Part shown: piece after piece, positions 8,572-17,783 of the stretch
Layout of the letters: every line of letters starts with the position of its first letter
Position numbering within the stretch: the stretch's first letter is position 1
NCBI RefSeq assembly: GCF_000622145.1
Contig: NZ_KK211403.1
Location: forward strand, 1-51,688
Reading direction: 5' to 3'
DNA length: 51,688 nt
Source of the DNA: Paracoccus yeei ATCC BAA-599
GTDB taxonomy: Bacteria > Pseudomonadota > Alphaproteobacteria > Rhodobacterales > Rhodobacteraceae
The notes under the pieces: model-generated
The model's database searches: none
Seen by the model: the letters and a program-made list of their open reading frames with translations, nothing else
Told to the model about the DNA's origin: nothing
Translations under genes and position numbers: made by a program

Positions 8572-10977
8572 ATGGAACCTGCGACATCAGCCAGCGTGGC
8601 GCCGCCGCGGCCCGAGGGTCTTGACCTGGGGCTGGCCGACTATCGTCCGCCGCCCGGCGTCCCGGACGAGCTGATGCGCCCGGACGGGCGGTTGCGGCCG
8701 CTGTGGGGCCCGCTGTTGCGCCACCTGCGGCGCTTTTCGCCCGAAGGCATGGCCCGCGCCCTGACCCGCGCCGACCAGTATCTGCGCGACTCGGGGGTGT
8801 TCTATCGCCAGTACGACACCGGCACCTCGACCGAGCGGCCCTGGCCGCTGAGCCACATCCCGGTTCTGATCGCCGAGCGCGACTGGACCGAGGTCAGCGC
8901 CGCCCTGATCCAGCGCGCCGACCTGCTTGAGGCGGTAATGGCCGATCTTTACGGGCAGAACCGGCTGGTCGCCTCGGGCCATCTGCCGCCGCGGCTGGTC
9001 GCGGCGAACCCGCAATGGCTGCGCCCGATGGTGGGCGTGCGCCCACGCGGCGGGCATTACCTGCATTTCGTGGCCTTCGACATCGGGCGCGGCCCGGATG
9101 GCAAATGGTGGGTCCTGTCGGACCGGACGCAGGCACCGTCGGGCGCAGGCTATGCGCTGGAAAACCGTGTGGCGACCTCGCGCGCGTTCAGCGACGTGTT
9201 CGACAATCAGAACGTCCACCGGCTGGCGGGGTTCTTTCGCGACTTTCGCGACGCGCTGATGGACGAACGCAGCGACCGCGACGCCCGCATCGCGATCCTG
9301 ACCCCGGGACCGCTGAACGAAACCTACTACGAACACGCCTGGATCGCGCGCTACCTGGGCTTTACGATGGTGCAGGGCGACGACCTGGTGGTCGCGCAAG
9401 GCCGGCTGATGGTGCGCACCGTGTCGGGACTGCGGCCCATCGACATCCTGTGGCGGCGGATGGACGGCGACTATACCGACCCGCTGGAGCTGAACCCCGC
9501 TTCGCGCATCGGCACGCCGGGGATGGTTTCGGCCCTGCGCCACGGCGGCGTGACGATGGTGAACGCGCTGGGCTCGGGCGTGCTTGAAACCCGGGCGATG
9601 ATGGCGTTCCTGCCCAAGCTCGCGCCGCTTCTGACCGGAGCGCCGCTGGCGATGCCGAACATCGCGACCTGGTGGCTGGGGGGCGCGGCGGAACGCGCCG
9701 TGGTCCTGGAGGACCCCAAGCGCCTCGCGCTCAGCCAGGCGCTTGCCACCGCCCTGCCCTTTGAAAGCGGGTCGGCGACGCTTGCCTCAAGCCTGCCGCG
9801 CGCGGAACTGGAACGCCTGCTTGCCGCCGAAGGGCCCGAGCTTGTCGCGCAGGAAACCGTCACCCTGTCCACCACGCCCGCCCTGGTCGAGGGGCGGATC
9901 GTGCCGCGCCCGCTTGGCCTGCGGGTGTTTCTGGCGCGCACCCGGCAGGGCTGGCAGGTCATGCCCGGCGGCTTTGCCCGCGTCGGCGTCTCGGCCGAGC
10001 CCACGGCGCTGGCCATGCAGCGCGGCGGGGCGGCGGCCGATGTCTGGATCGTCAGCCCCACGGATGTGCCCGCCGTCACCATGGCGCCGCCCCGGAAGGG
10101 GCCGTTCCGCCGCTCGGCCCCCGGCGCGCTGCCGTCGCGGGCGGCCGACAACCTGTTCTGGATGGGGCGCTATGTCGAACGGACCGAAGGCATCGTCCGG
10201 CTTTTGCGCGCGCGCCACATCCGCCTGGCCGAAAGCGGACGCGGCGCCCTGCCCCTGCAAGAGGTGATCGACGCCCTTCTGGCAAGCTATGGCATCGACC
10301 CTGCCCGGCCGCTGCCGACGGGGCTGATCGACACGCTGGCCGCCGCCGTCGGAAGCGCCGGGCAGGTCCGCGACCGCTTTTCGCCCGATGGCTGGTCGGC
10401 GCTGACCGACCTTGAAAAAAGCGCGCGGCGCATGGCCGGCAAGGTGTCCGCCGGGGACGACGCGGCGCGGGCGCTGTCGGCGCTGCTGCGCAAGCTGGCG
10501 GGATTTTCGGGGCTGGTGCACGAAAACATGTACCGCTTTCTGGGCTGGCGCTTCCTGACACTCGGCCGGATGCACGAACGCGCCTCGGGCATGACGGCCG
10601 TGGTCGCGGCGCTGGCCGACGACACCGCCCCGCCCGGCGCGCTGGACCTGTGCGTCGAACTGGGCGACAGCGTGCTGACCCACCGCCGCCGTTTCAGCGT
10701 CTCGACCTCGCGCGAGACCGTGATCGATCTGCTGATGCTGGACCCGCTGAACCCGCGGTCGCTGCGCCATCAGGTCGACCACATGATGGCGCAGATCGAG
10801 CAACTGCCCGGTGCCGCCCGCCACGGCGAATATTCCGAACTGGGCCGCGCCATGCTGCGCCTGCAGACCGATGTCGCGACCCACACGCCCGAAACCCTGA
10901 CGACCCTGGCGCTGAACGACTTGCGCATCGCCATCGCCGACCTCTCCGACCTTCTGACCGAGGCGTATCTGCGGTGA
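8572..10977 (+). CDS. Circularly permuted ATP-grasp fused to alpha-E domain
   Basis: An 801-residue two-domain protein. Residues about 60-480 are a type-2 circularly permuted ATP-grasp (the DUF404/DUF407 group), with family stretches such as FYRQYDTGTSTERPWP, LENRVATSRAF and LTPGPLNETYYEHAW. Residues about 520-797 are an alpha-E (DUF403) all-helical domain that opens with SRAADNLFWMGRYVERTE. In many bacteria these are two separate genes; here they are one chain. ATP-grasp enzymes form peptide or amide bonds from a carboxylate, an amine and ATP, so a ligase making a peptide tag or product is inferred; the substrate is unknown. It sits between two transglutaminases and overlaps the next gene by GTGA. 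Confidence 0.9.
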   Translation: MEPATSASVAPPRPEGLDLGLADYRPPPGVPDELMRPDGRLRPLWGPLLRHLRRFSPEGMARALTRADQYLRDSGVFYRQYDTGTSTERPWPLSHIPVLIAERDWTEVSAALIQRADLLEAVMADLYGQNRLVASGHLPPRLVAANPQWLRPMVGVRPRGGHYLHFVAFDIGRGPDGKWWVLSDRTQAPSGAGYALENRVATSRAFSDVFDNQNVHRLAGFFRDFRDALMDERSDRDARIAILTPGPLNETYYEHAWIARYLGFTMVQGDDLVVAQGRLMVRTVSGLRPIDILWRRMDGDYTDPLELNPASRIGTPGMVSALRHGGVTMVNALGSGVLETRAMMAFLPKLAPLLTGAPLAMPNIATWWLGGAAERAVVLEDPKRLALSQALATALPFESGSATLASSLPRAELERLLAAEGPELVAQETVTLSTTPALVEGRIVPRPLGLRVFLARTRQGWQVMPGGFARVGVSAEPTALAMQRGGAAADVWIVSPTDVPAVTMAPPRKGPFRRSAPGALPSRAADNLFWMGRYVERTEGIVRLLRARHIRLAESGRGALPLQEVIDALLASYGIDPARPLPTGLIDTLAAAVGSAGQVRDRFSPDGWSALTDLEKSARRMAGKVSAGDDAARALSALLRKLAGFSGLVHENMYRFLGWRFLTLGRMHERASGMTAVVAALADDTAPPGALDLCVELGDSVLTHRRRFSVSTSRETVIDLLMLDPLNPRSLRHQVDHMMAQIEQLPGAARHGEYSELGRAMLRLQTDVATHTPETLTTLALNDLRIAIADLSDLLTEAYLR

Positions 10978-11960
10978 CGATCTATTCCATGCAGGTGGCG
11001 TTCCGCTATGAATTCGACCGCCCGGCGGGCGCGGGACGGCAGCTGTTCCGCATCCTGCCGGCCGTCATTCCCGGCATCCAGACGCTGCTGCGCGCCGAGG
11101 TCAGCATCGAGCCCGACCCCGACGAGACGGCCGAGTTCCGCGATTTCTACGGCACGCGGGTGATCGAACTGGTCATGCCTCCGGGCCTGAGCGAACTGGA
11201 GCTGGTGCTGGATGCCGAGGTCGAGCGCATCGGCCACGACCCCGGCCTGGACATTTCCGCCACCCTGTCCCACCTGCCGGCCGAAATCGCCCATTACAAG
11301 ACGCTGGATGCGGCCTCGCCGCATCATTTCCTGGCCCCGACCGAGCGGATCCCGCCGATGCCCGCCGTCGCGGCCTTCGCGCGGCAGGCGACCGCCAAGG
11401 CCGCTACCGCCCGCGAGGCGCTCGAGATGCTGGGCCTTGCGCTGCATCGGCACATAACCTTCGACGGCAAGGCCACCGACGTGAACACGCCCCCGGCCCA
11501 GGCCTTCGAGATGCGGCGCGGGGTCTGCCAGGACTTTGCCCAGATCATGGTCGGGGCGCTGCGCAGCCTGGGCCTGCCGGCGGCCTATGTCGGGGGCTAT
11601 CTGCGCACCCTGCCGCCGCCCGGCCAGCCGCGGCTTGTGGGGGCGGATGCAACCCATGCCTGGGTGCGCGCCTGGTGCGGAACGGAAACCGGATGGATCG
11701 ACTATGATCCGACCAACGCCTGCTTCGCGCTGGGCGATCACATCGACATCGGTTTCGGCCGCGACTATGACGAGGTGGCCCCGGTCGCCGGCATGCTGCG
11801 GCTGGAGGGGCGGCAGGCCAGCAGCCATTCCGTCGACATCGAGGAATCCCCCGTGCAGGACCCGCGCGCCCTGTGGTCGCCGCTGGGCCCGCCGGGCGTG
11901 GGTCCCGAGCTTGGAACTAGGCCCCGCCCCGTCATGCCCCCACCTGCCGGCGAAGGCTGA
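10974..11960 (+). CDS. Transglutaminase-like cysteine protease/amidase
   Basis: A 328-residue protein with an N-terminal beta-rich transglutaminase domain and a papain-fold core. The triad is Cys185 (RRGVCQDFAQ), His228 (DATHAWVRAW) and Asp245 (WIDYDPTNA). The start chosen is GTG at 10974, which gives a 4-base overlap with the ATP-grasp gene and implies translational coupling; an ATG at 10989 is the alternative. It is shorter than the first transglutaminase and lacks DUF2126, so the operon encodes two distinct paralogues. A Pro-rich tail of about 30 residues ends it. The proteasome-like Anbu/BPH peptidase that often accompanies these genes is not in the window. Confidence 0.88.
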   Translation: MTIYSMQVAFRYEFDRPAGAGRQLFRILPAVIPGIQTLLRAEVSIEPDPDETAEFRDFYGTRVIELVMPPGLSELELVLDAEVERIGHDPGLDISATLSHLPAEIAHYKTLDAASPHHFLAPTERIPPMPAVAAFARQATAKAATAREALEMLGLALHRHITFDGKATDVNTPPAQAFEMRRGVCQDFAQIMVGALRSLGLPAAYVGGYLRTLPPPGQPRLVGADATHAWVRAWCGTETGWIDYDPTNACFALGDHIDIGFGRDYDEVAPVAGMLRLEGRQASSHSVDIEESPVQDPRALWSPLGPPGVGPELGTRPRPVMPPPAGEG

Positions 11961-11963
11961 ACG

Positions 11964-11999
11964 AAAAGGGCGGGACCGCCGCCCCGCCCCCTTTCTTTT
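11964..11999. terminator. Bidirectional intrinsic terminator
   Basis: GGGCGGG (11968-11974), 8-base loop, CCCGCCC (11983-11989), then CCTTTCTTTT on the plus strand and TTTT on the minus strand. It lies between the convergent transglutaminase and hflC genes and can serve both. Confidence 0.75.
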
Positions 12000-12010
12000 G
12001 TCACCCCGGC

Positions 12011-13111
12011 TTAGTTCGCGGGCGTCGTCGGAACCACGCTTTGTTCCTGCGGTGGGCTCGACAGCACTTCGGGCATCGGGGTCAGGGTGACGCCCGCCGC
12101 CTCGCCCAGGGGCTCGCCCTCGCGGTTCGTCTCCGACGGCGGCACGTCGGCCTCGGTCGCCGCCGGCACCACGGCGGGTGCGGGCGCGACGACCGACAGC
12201 GCGGCCGCAGCCGCCGCCGGCACCGGGTTGGCGCGCTCGGCCCCGTCGCTTTTCAGATAATCGAAGAACTCGCCCTCGGGCTGGATCACCAGCGAGCTGT
12301 TTTCCCCGCGCAGCGCCCGTTCATAGGACGTCATCGACCGGGTGAAGGCAAAGAACTCGGGGTCGCGGCCGAACGCTGCGGCATAGATCGCGTTGCGGCG
12401 GGCATCGGCCTCACCGCGCACGATCTCGGCCTTCTTGCGGGCTTCCGAGGTCAGTTCCACCACGGTCCGGTCGGCTGCGGCGCGCACGCGCTGCGCCGCT
12501 TCGCCGCCGCGGGCGATCTCGTCGGCGGCCTCGCGCTCGCGTTCGGCGCGCATCCGGGCATAGGTGGCGTTCAGGTTCTGCTCGGGCAGGTCGGTCCGGG
12601 TCAGGCGCACGTCGATGACGCGCACACCCAAATCCTCGGCGTTCTGCCGGGCCAGGTCGCGGATCTGGTTCATCAGCGGCGTGCGGTCGTCCGACAGCAC
12701 CGTCGTCGAGGGCACCGAGCCCAGCACCTGCCGGATCGCGTTCGTCACGATGTCGGCCAGCCGCTGCTGGGCGAACTGCACGCCCCCTGCGGCGGTGGCG
12801 CGGCGGAACTGCACCACGTCCGTGATCTGCCAGCGGGCGAAGGCATCGACCACCAGGCGACGGTCGTCCAGCGGCGTCACCTCCATCGGCGGGGTCGGGA
12901 TGCCAAGGATGCGCGCGTCATAGCGCACCACCTGGTCGATGAAGGGCACCTTCAGGCCCAGGCCGGGGTTTTCGCGCACGTCCACCACTTCACCGAAGCG
13001 CAGGACCAGCGCCTTCTGGCGCACGTCGACGATATAGACCGAGGCCATGACCAGCACCGCCACCACGATCAGGAAGGGCAGCAGCAGCATCGAGATCGCA
13101 CGGTTCATCAC
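12011..13111 (-). CDS. hflC: Protease modulator HflC
   Basis: A 366-residue SPFH/prohibitin-domain membrane protein, partner of HflK in the periplasmic complex that surrounds and modulates FtsH. It has one N-terminal membrane anchor (about residues 5-27), the SPFH domain (IVDVRQKALVLRFGEVV onward) and the helical region with ARMRAEREREAADEIARGGE. The core ends near residue 285 (EFFDYLK). It then carries about 80 extra Ala/Pro/Glu-rich residues, which makes it longer than the 334-residue E. coli protein. Its ATG overlaps the hflK stop by 4 bases. Function is well established by family and by pairing with hflK. Confidence 0.93.
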   Translation of the reverse strand: MMNRAISMLLLPFLIVVAVLVMASVYIVDVRQKALVLRFGEVVDVRENPGLGLKVPFIDQVVRYDARILGIPTPPMEVTPLDDRRLVVDAFARWQITDVVQFRRATAAGGVQFAQQRLADIVTNAIRQVLGSVPSTTVLSDDRTPLMNQIRDLARQNAEDLGVRVIDVRLTRTDLPEQNLNATYARMRAEREREAADEIARGGEAAQRVRAAADRTVVELTSEARKKAEIVRGEADARRNAIYAAAFGRDPEFFAFTRSMTSYERALRGENSSLVIQPEGEFFDYLKSDGAERANPVPAAAAAALSVVAPAPAVVPAATEADVPPSETNREGEPLGEAAGVTLTPMPEVLSSPPQEQSVVPTTPAN

Positions 13112-14313
13112 TGGTTCCCCCCGTTCGGCGTATTGGTTGCGGCGGGTTGGCCGGGACGCAGGCGGTCAAGCGGCAGATAGGGCACGACGCCCTGCCCGGC
13201 CTGACCGTCGATTAGCACCTTGTTCGCCTGCCCCAGGACTTTCTCCATCGTTTCCAGATACATGCGGCGGCGTGTCACATCGGGGGCCTTGATATATTCG
13301 TCATGGACCGAGATGAAGCGCGCGGCCTCGCCCTCGGCGGTGTTCACGGCGTCGGCGCGATAGGCCTCGGCGCGTTCGATCAGGGCGGCGGCCTCGCCTC
13401 GGGCATTGGCCAGGACGCGGTTGGCATAGGCGTCGGCCTCTTTTTCCAGCCGGTCGCGTTCCTGCTGGGCGGCCTGCACCTCGCGGAAGCTGTCGATCAC
13501 CTCGCGCGGGGGGTCGGCGCGGTCCAGGTTCACCCGCACCACGTTGATCCCCGACTCATAGGCGTCCAGCGTCGATTGCGCGGCCAGCTTCAGGTCCTCG
13601 GCGATGGTGCCGCGGTCGCGGTTCAGGATCGGCGCCAGCTCCGAGCGCGCCACGATGTCGCGCATGGCGGATTCGGCCACTGCGCGGATCGTGTCCTCGG
13701 GGTCGGCCAGGTTGAACAGGTATTTCTCGGGGTCCGAGATGTTCCAGACGACCTGATAGGCCATGTCCACGATGTTCTGGTCGCGGGTCAGCATCAGGCC
13801 CGAATCCATCGGACCGGCGCGGCCGGTGCCGATTTCCGTCGTGCGTTCCCCCGAAACCGAGACGACCTCGGCCCGGACGACCGGCCAGGGGGCAAAGTTC
13901 AGGCCCTCGTCCGCGGTGGCGAAGGGGCGGCCGAACAGCAGTTCGACGGCGCGTTCCTCGGGGTTGACGGTATAGAAGGACATGAAGGCCCAGACCGCGA
14001 CGGCGCCAAGGCCCACCAGCCCCCAGGACCCCCGGCTCATCTGGAAGCCCGAGGGACGGCGCGGGCCGCCCGGACCGCCGCGCGGGCCGCCCGGTCCCTT
14101 GCCGCCCATCAGCACGCGCAGCTTGTCCTGGCCCTTGCGCACCAGATCCTCGATCTCGGGCCGCTGGTCGCCCCGGCGCGGGCCCTGCGGCCCCGGGTTG
14201 CGATCCCCCTGATTGCCGCCGGCACTGCCCCAGGGCCGCTGGCCCCCCTGCGGCGGCTCCTTGCCGCCCTTGCCGTCATCTCCTCCGCCGCCCCAGGGGC
14301 CTTGTCCCGCCAT
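13108..14313 (-). CDS. hflK: FtsH protease regulator HflK
   Basis: A 401-residue SPFH-domain protein that pairs with HflC. Residues 1-75 are a Gly/Pro/Gln-rich cytoplasmic segment, followed by one membrane helix (GLVGLGAVAVWAFMSFYTV, about 77-95). The SPFH domain begins at NPEERAVELLFGRP, and the HflK signature PPREVIDSFREVQAAQQERD is near residue 270. The Gly-rich N terminus is normal for the family. It lies 68 bases downstream of gor, on the same strand, and may be read from the rpiA promoter as well as its own. Confidence 0.94.
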   Translation of the reverse strand: MAGQGPWGGGGDDGKGGKEPPQGGQRPWGSAGGNQGDRNPGPQGPRRGDQRPEIEDLVRKGQDKLRVLMGGKGPGGPRGGPGGPRRPSGFQMSRGSWGLVGLGAVAVWAFMSFYTVNPEERAVELLFGRPFATADEGLNFAPWPVVRAEVVSVSGERTTEIGTGRAGPMDSGLMLTRDQNIVDMAYQVVWNISDPEKYLFNLADPEDTIRAVAESAMRDIVARSELAPILNRDRGTIAEDLKLAAQSTLDAYESGINVVRVNLDRADPPREVIDSFREVQAAQQERDRLEKEADAYANRVLANARGEAAALIERAEAYRADAVNTAEGEAARFISVHDEYIKAPDVTRRRMYLETMEKVLGQANKVLIDGQAGQGVVPYLPLDRLRPGQPAATNTPNGGNQ

Positions 14314-14381
14314 GCGTGTCTCTCGCCTCGTCTGCAGTTTATGGTTCGCTCAGGGTGTAACTGGTGCGAAAGCACCGAAAA

Positions 14382-15782
14382 TCAAGCCGCGCCAACGGTT
14401 TTGTCAGAACCGCCCATGCCGATGTGACGCGCGGGCCGGCGCATCGTCACCAATTCCTCGGCCAGGGTCGGATGCACCGCGATGGCCGCGTCGAATTGCG
14501 CCTTGGTCGCGCCCATGCCCAGGGGAATGGCGACCAGCTGGATCATCTCGCCCGCCTCGGGGCCGAAGATGTGGCAGCCGACGACCCTGCCGCCCCCGGC
14601 CTCGACGATCAGCTTCATCACGGCGCGCGCGTCCGAGCCGGCAAACAGCGACCGCATGGGCCGGAAGCTTGCGACATAGACGTCGTGCGGACCGCGCTGG
14701 CCGGCCTCTTCCTCGGTCAGGCCGATGCTGGCGACCTCGTGCGGGCGGGTATAGACGGCAGCGCCGAAAAGGCTGTGATCCACCTTGCGCGGCCGTGCGC
14801 CAAAGACGGTGTCGGCAAAGCAATGTCCCTCGCGGATGGCGACCGGCGTCAGGTTCACCCGGTCCGTCACGTCGCCCACCGCAAAGATCGACGGGACCGA
14901 GCTTTGCGACCATTCGTCGACCAGCACCTGTCCCCGAGGGCCAAGCGCCACGCCCAGTTCATCAAGCCCGAGCCCTGCCGTGTTCGGCACGCGGCCGGTG
15001 GCGAACATGACGTGATCGAAATCATCCGTGTCGCCGCCGCGAAAGGTCACGCGCACGGCCCCGTCCCGCCGGTCGAGGCGCGCGGGATCGGTCTCGAGCC
15101 GCAGATCGACGCCGATCATGCGCAGTTGCTCGGTCGCAAAGCGGCGCATCTCGGCGTCGAAGCCGCGCAGCATCGCATCGCCGCGATAGGCGACGGTCAC
15201 CCGCGACCCCAGGCCCGCCAGGATGGTCGCATATTCGCAGGCGATGAAGCCGCCGCCGACGACCAGCACCCGGCCCGGCAGGTCCTCCATCAGGAACAGA
15301 TCGTCCGAGATCAGGCCCAGTTCCTCGCCCGGAATGCCGGGGCGCTGCGGCCGCCCGCCGACCGCGATCAGGATGTGCTTGGCCGTCAGGCGCTGGCCGT
15401 TCGACAATTCGACCGTATGGGCGTCGGCCAGCCGGGCCCGCGCCTTGTGGATGTCCACATTGGCCGCGACCAGCCCGCCAGTATAGGCCCCTTCCAGCCG
15501 GGTCAGTTCGCCGTCCAGCTTGTGGCGGAAGGCCTGCCAGTCGAACAGCCCCGCCGTCGCCTGGGTCCAGCCAAAGCCGCGCGCCTCGGCCGCCAGCGCC
15601 TCGGCCTGGCTGGCAAAGATCATCAGCTTTTTCGGCACGCAGCCGCGGATGACGCAGGTGCCGCCCATGCGGCTTTCCTCGGCCAGGGCGACGCGGGCGC
15701 CGTATTCGCCCGCCGCGATCCGGGCCGCGCGCACCCCGCCCGAGCCGCCGCCGATGACGAACAGGTCATAGTCGAAGGTCAT
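14382..15782 (-). CDS. gor: Glutathione-disulfide reductase
   Basis: A 466-residue FAD- and NADPH-dependent oxidoreductase that regenerates GSH from GSSG in the cytoplasm. The FAD dinucleotide motif VIGGGSGG is at 9-16. The redox-active pair is Cys43 and Cys48 in GGTCVIRGCVPKK, the form diagnostic of glutathione reductase rather than lipoamide or mercuric reductase. The second nucleotide-binding motif VVGGGFIACEYA lies near 175, and the C-terminal catalytic His437/Glu442 are in VHPTLAEEL. Its start overlaps the rpiA stop by 4 bases, so it is the second gene of a coupled pair: the pentose phosphate pathway supplies the NADPH it uses. Confidence 0.95.
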   Translation of the reverse strand: MTFDYDLFVIGGGSGGVRAARIAAGEYGARVALAEESRMGGTCVIRGCVPKKLMIFASQAEALAAEARGFGWTQATAGLFDWQAFRHKLDGELTRLEGAYTGGLVAANVDIHKARARLADAHTVELSNGQRLTAKHILIAVGGRPQRPGIPGEELGLISDDLFLMEDLPGRVLVVGGGFIACEYATILAGLGSRVTVAYRGDAMLRGFDAEMRRFATEQLRMIGVDLRLETDPARLDRRDGAVRVTFRGGDTDDFDHVMFATGRVPNTAGLGLDELGVALGPRGQVLVDEWSQSSVPSIFAVGDVTDRVNLTPVAIREGHCFADTVFGARPRKVDHSLFGAAVYTRPHEVASIGLTEEEAGQRGPHDVYVASFRPMRSLFAGSDARAVMKLIVEAGGGRVVGCHIFGPEAGEMIQLVAIPLGMGATKAQFDAAIAVHPTLAEELVTMRRPARHIGMGGSDKTVGAA

Positions 15783-16501
15783 TCCAGGTCCTCGCGCAGC
15801 AGTTCCGTGGCCGTCCCGTCGGGGCAGCCGATGATCGCCAGGCTGCAGATGTTCAGGAACAGCCCGTGTTCGACGACGCCCGCGATGCCCGAAAGCGTGC
15901 GCGCCAGGCGCTGCGCGTCGGCGATCTGGCCAAGCGCCAGGTCCAGGATCAGGTTGCCCTCGTCCGTGATTAGGGGACGGCCCTCGCGTTCGCGCAGGAT
16001 GATGGGGCAGTCCTCGATCTCAAGCTCGGCCAGGGCGCGGACGATGCGGGTGCGGGTCGTCGTCCAGCCAAAGGGAATCACCTCGACCGGCAGCTTGAAG
16101 GCCCCCAGCCGGTCCACGACCTTGCCCGGATCGGCCACCACCACCATGCGGTCGGACGCGGTCGCGACGATCTTTTCACGCAGATGCGCCGCGCCGCCGC
16201 CCTTGATCAGGTTCAGGTCGGGGTCAACCTCGTCCGCGCCGTCGACGGTCAGGTCCAGCCAGCCCAGGTCGTCCAGCTCCAGCACGACCAGCCCCAGGCC
16301 GCGCGCCTGTTCGGCCGTCGCCTTCGAGGTGGCGGCGCAGCGCAGGTCCAGCCCCTCGGCATGGACGCGCTCGGCCAGGCGGTCGACAAAGACCTTCGCC
16401 GTCGAGCCGGTTCCCAGCCCCAGCTTCATACCGCTTTCCACCAGCGCCACGGCAGCGCGGGCGGCGGCATCCTTGGCGGGATCGACGGCGGGATGGGACA
16501 T
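15779..16501 (-). CDS. rpiA: Ribose-5-phosphate isomerase A
   Basis: A 240-residue enzyme converting ribose 5-phosphate and ribulose 5-phosphate in the pentose phosphate pathway. It has the substrate-binding GLGTGSTAKVFVDRL near residue 31, the catalytic DGADEVDPDLNLIKGGG block near 92-108, and a family-typical length. It is first in a minus-strand unit with gor and probably hflK-hflC. A good sigma70-like promoter lies 33 bases before the ATG (16534-16562). Confidence 0.95.
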   Translation of the reverse strand: MSHPAVDPAKDAAARAAVALVESGMKLGLGTGSTAKVFVDRLAERVHAEGLDLRCAATSKATAEQARGLGLVVLELDDLGWLDLTVDGADEVDPDLNLIKGGGAAHLREKIVATASDRMVVVADPGKVVDRLGAFKLPVEVIPFGWTTTRTRIVRALAELEIEDCPIILREREGRPLITDEGNLILDLALGQIADAQRLARTLSGIAGVVEHGLFLNICSLAIIGCPDGTATELLREDLE

Positions 16502-16533
16502 GGGAAACCTCTGTTTCGGGATTGTGCCAGCAC

Positions 16534-16562
16534 CTTATAAGCAGAACCGAGAGCGGATCCAA
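16534..16562 (-). promoter_or_regulatory. Putative sigma70 promoter for rpiA-gor
   Basis: On the minus strand TTGGAT (16562-16557), a 17-base spacer and TATAAG (16539-16534). The predicted start lies about 25 bases before the rpiA ATG. Confidence 0.6.
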
Positions 16563-16639
16563 CGCCCCGCGTGGGAAAAGCGCCGCGCCCCGCCCGCCGC
16601 GATTGCCAGCCGCGCCCGGCTCGCCTAAAGCATGGCGCC

Positions 16640-17782
16640 ATGACGATACCCCGCACCTATGCCGCAATCATCACCGCCGCCGGACGCGGCACCCGGGCGG
16701 GCGGCGACCTGCCCAAGCAGTGGCGCAAGCTGGGCCGCGACAGCGCGCTGGCCCGCAGCATCCGCGCCTTCGCGGGGTTTTCGCGCATCATCGTGACCGT
16801 AGCCCCGCAGGACATGGACCGGGCGCTGGCCGAAATCGCGGGCCCCGTGGTGCTGGTCGCCGGAGGCGAGACGCGCAGCGCCTCGATCCGGGCGGCGCTG
16901 GAAACGCTTGAGGGCAGCGACATCACCCATGTGCTGATCCACGACGGCGCCCGGCCGCTGGTGTCGGACGCTGTGATCCGGGGCGTGGTCGATGCGCTGC
17001 AGGCGGGCGCCCAGGCCGCCGCGCCTGCGCTGCCCGTGTCGGACGCGCTGTGGCGGGCCGAGGGTGGGCAGGTCACCGCCACCGCCAGCCGCGAGGGGCT
17101 GTTTCGCGCCCAGACCCCGCAGGGCTTTGCACTGGCCCCGATCCTGGTCGCGCATCGCGCCTTCCCGGAGGGCGCGGCGGACGATGTGGAACTGGCCCTG
17201 CGCGCCGGGCTTGCCGTCAGCGTGACGCCGGGCGACGAAGACAACCTGAAACTGACATGGCCCGGCGATTTCGCCCGGGCCGAACGGATACTGGGGAACG
17301 CGATGGACATCCGCCTTGGCAATGGTTTCGACGTTCACGCCTTCACGGCGGGCGATCACGTCTGGCTGTGCGGGGTGCGCGTCCCGCACGACCGCGCGTT
17401 GCTGGGCCATTCGGACGCGGATGTCGGCATGCACGCGCTGACCGACGCGATCTATGGCGCGCTGGCGCAGGGCGACATCGGGCGGCACTTTCCGCCGTCG
17501 GACCCGCAATGGAAGGGGGCGGAAAGTCACATCTTCCTGCGCCACGCCGCCGATCTGGCGCGCTCGATGGGCTATCGGCTGTCGAATGCCGACGTGACGC
17601 TAATCTGCGAGCGCCCCAAGGTCGGGCCCCATGCCGCCGCCATGCAGGCCCGGCTGGCCGAGATCACGGGCACCGACCCTGACCGGATCAGCGTCAAGGC
17701 CACCACCAGCGAACGGCTGGGTTTTACCGGGCGCGAGGAGGGCATCGCCGCCATCGCCACCGCCACCCTGATCGGAGGCTGA
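16640..17782 (+). CDS. ispDF: Bifunctional IspD/IspF (MEP isoprenoid pathway)
   Basis: A 380-residue fusion of two enzymes of the non-mevalonate pathway. Residues 1-221 are MEP cytidylyltransferase (Isp[11 protein letters not shown] at 13-22, PKQW at 25-28). Residues 222-380 are MECDP synthase (IspF), opening at an internal Met222 with the zinc ligands Asp231 and His233 in GFDVHAF, and [18 protein letters not shown]. IspE, which acts between these two steps, is not nearby. The fusion is common in alphaproteobacteria. The start at 16640 begins the IspD fold directly; the upstream in-frame extension is unlike the family. It heads the ispDF-pgpA-cinA operon. Confidence 0.95.
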   Translation: MTIPRTYAAIITAAGRGTRAGGDLPKQWRKLGRDSALARSIRAFAGFSRIIVTVAPQDMDRALAEIAGPVVLVAGGETRSASIRAALETLEGSDITHVLIHDGARPLVSDAVIRGVVDALQAGAQAAAPALPVSDALWRAEGGQVTATASREGLFRAQTPQGFALAPILVAHRAFPEGAADDVELALRAGLAVSVTPGDEDNLKLTWPGDFARAERILGNAMDIRLGNGFDVHAFTAGDHVWLCGVRVPHDRALLGHSDADVGMHALTDAIYGALAQGDIGRHFPPSDPQWKGAESHIFLRHAADLARSMGYRLSNADVTLICERPKVGPHAAAMQARLAEITGTDPDRISVKATTSERLGFTGREEGIAAIATATLIGG

Positions 17783-17783
17783 C

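Noticed and set aside
4937..8587. A 1216-codon open frame on the minus strand opposite the large transglutaminase gene
   Set aside because: The plus-strand protein has a full catalytic triad and family motifs; the opposite frame is low-complexity His/Arg/Gln-rich, an effect of GC-rich codon bias.
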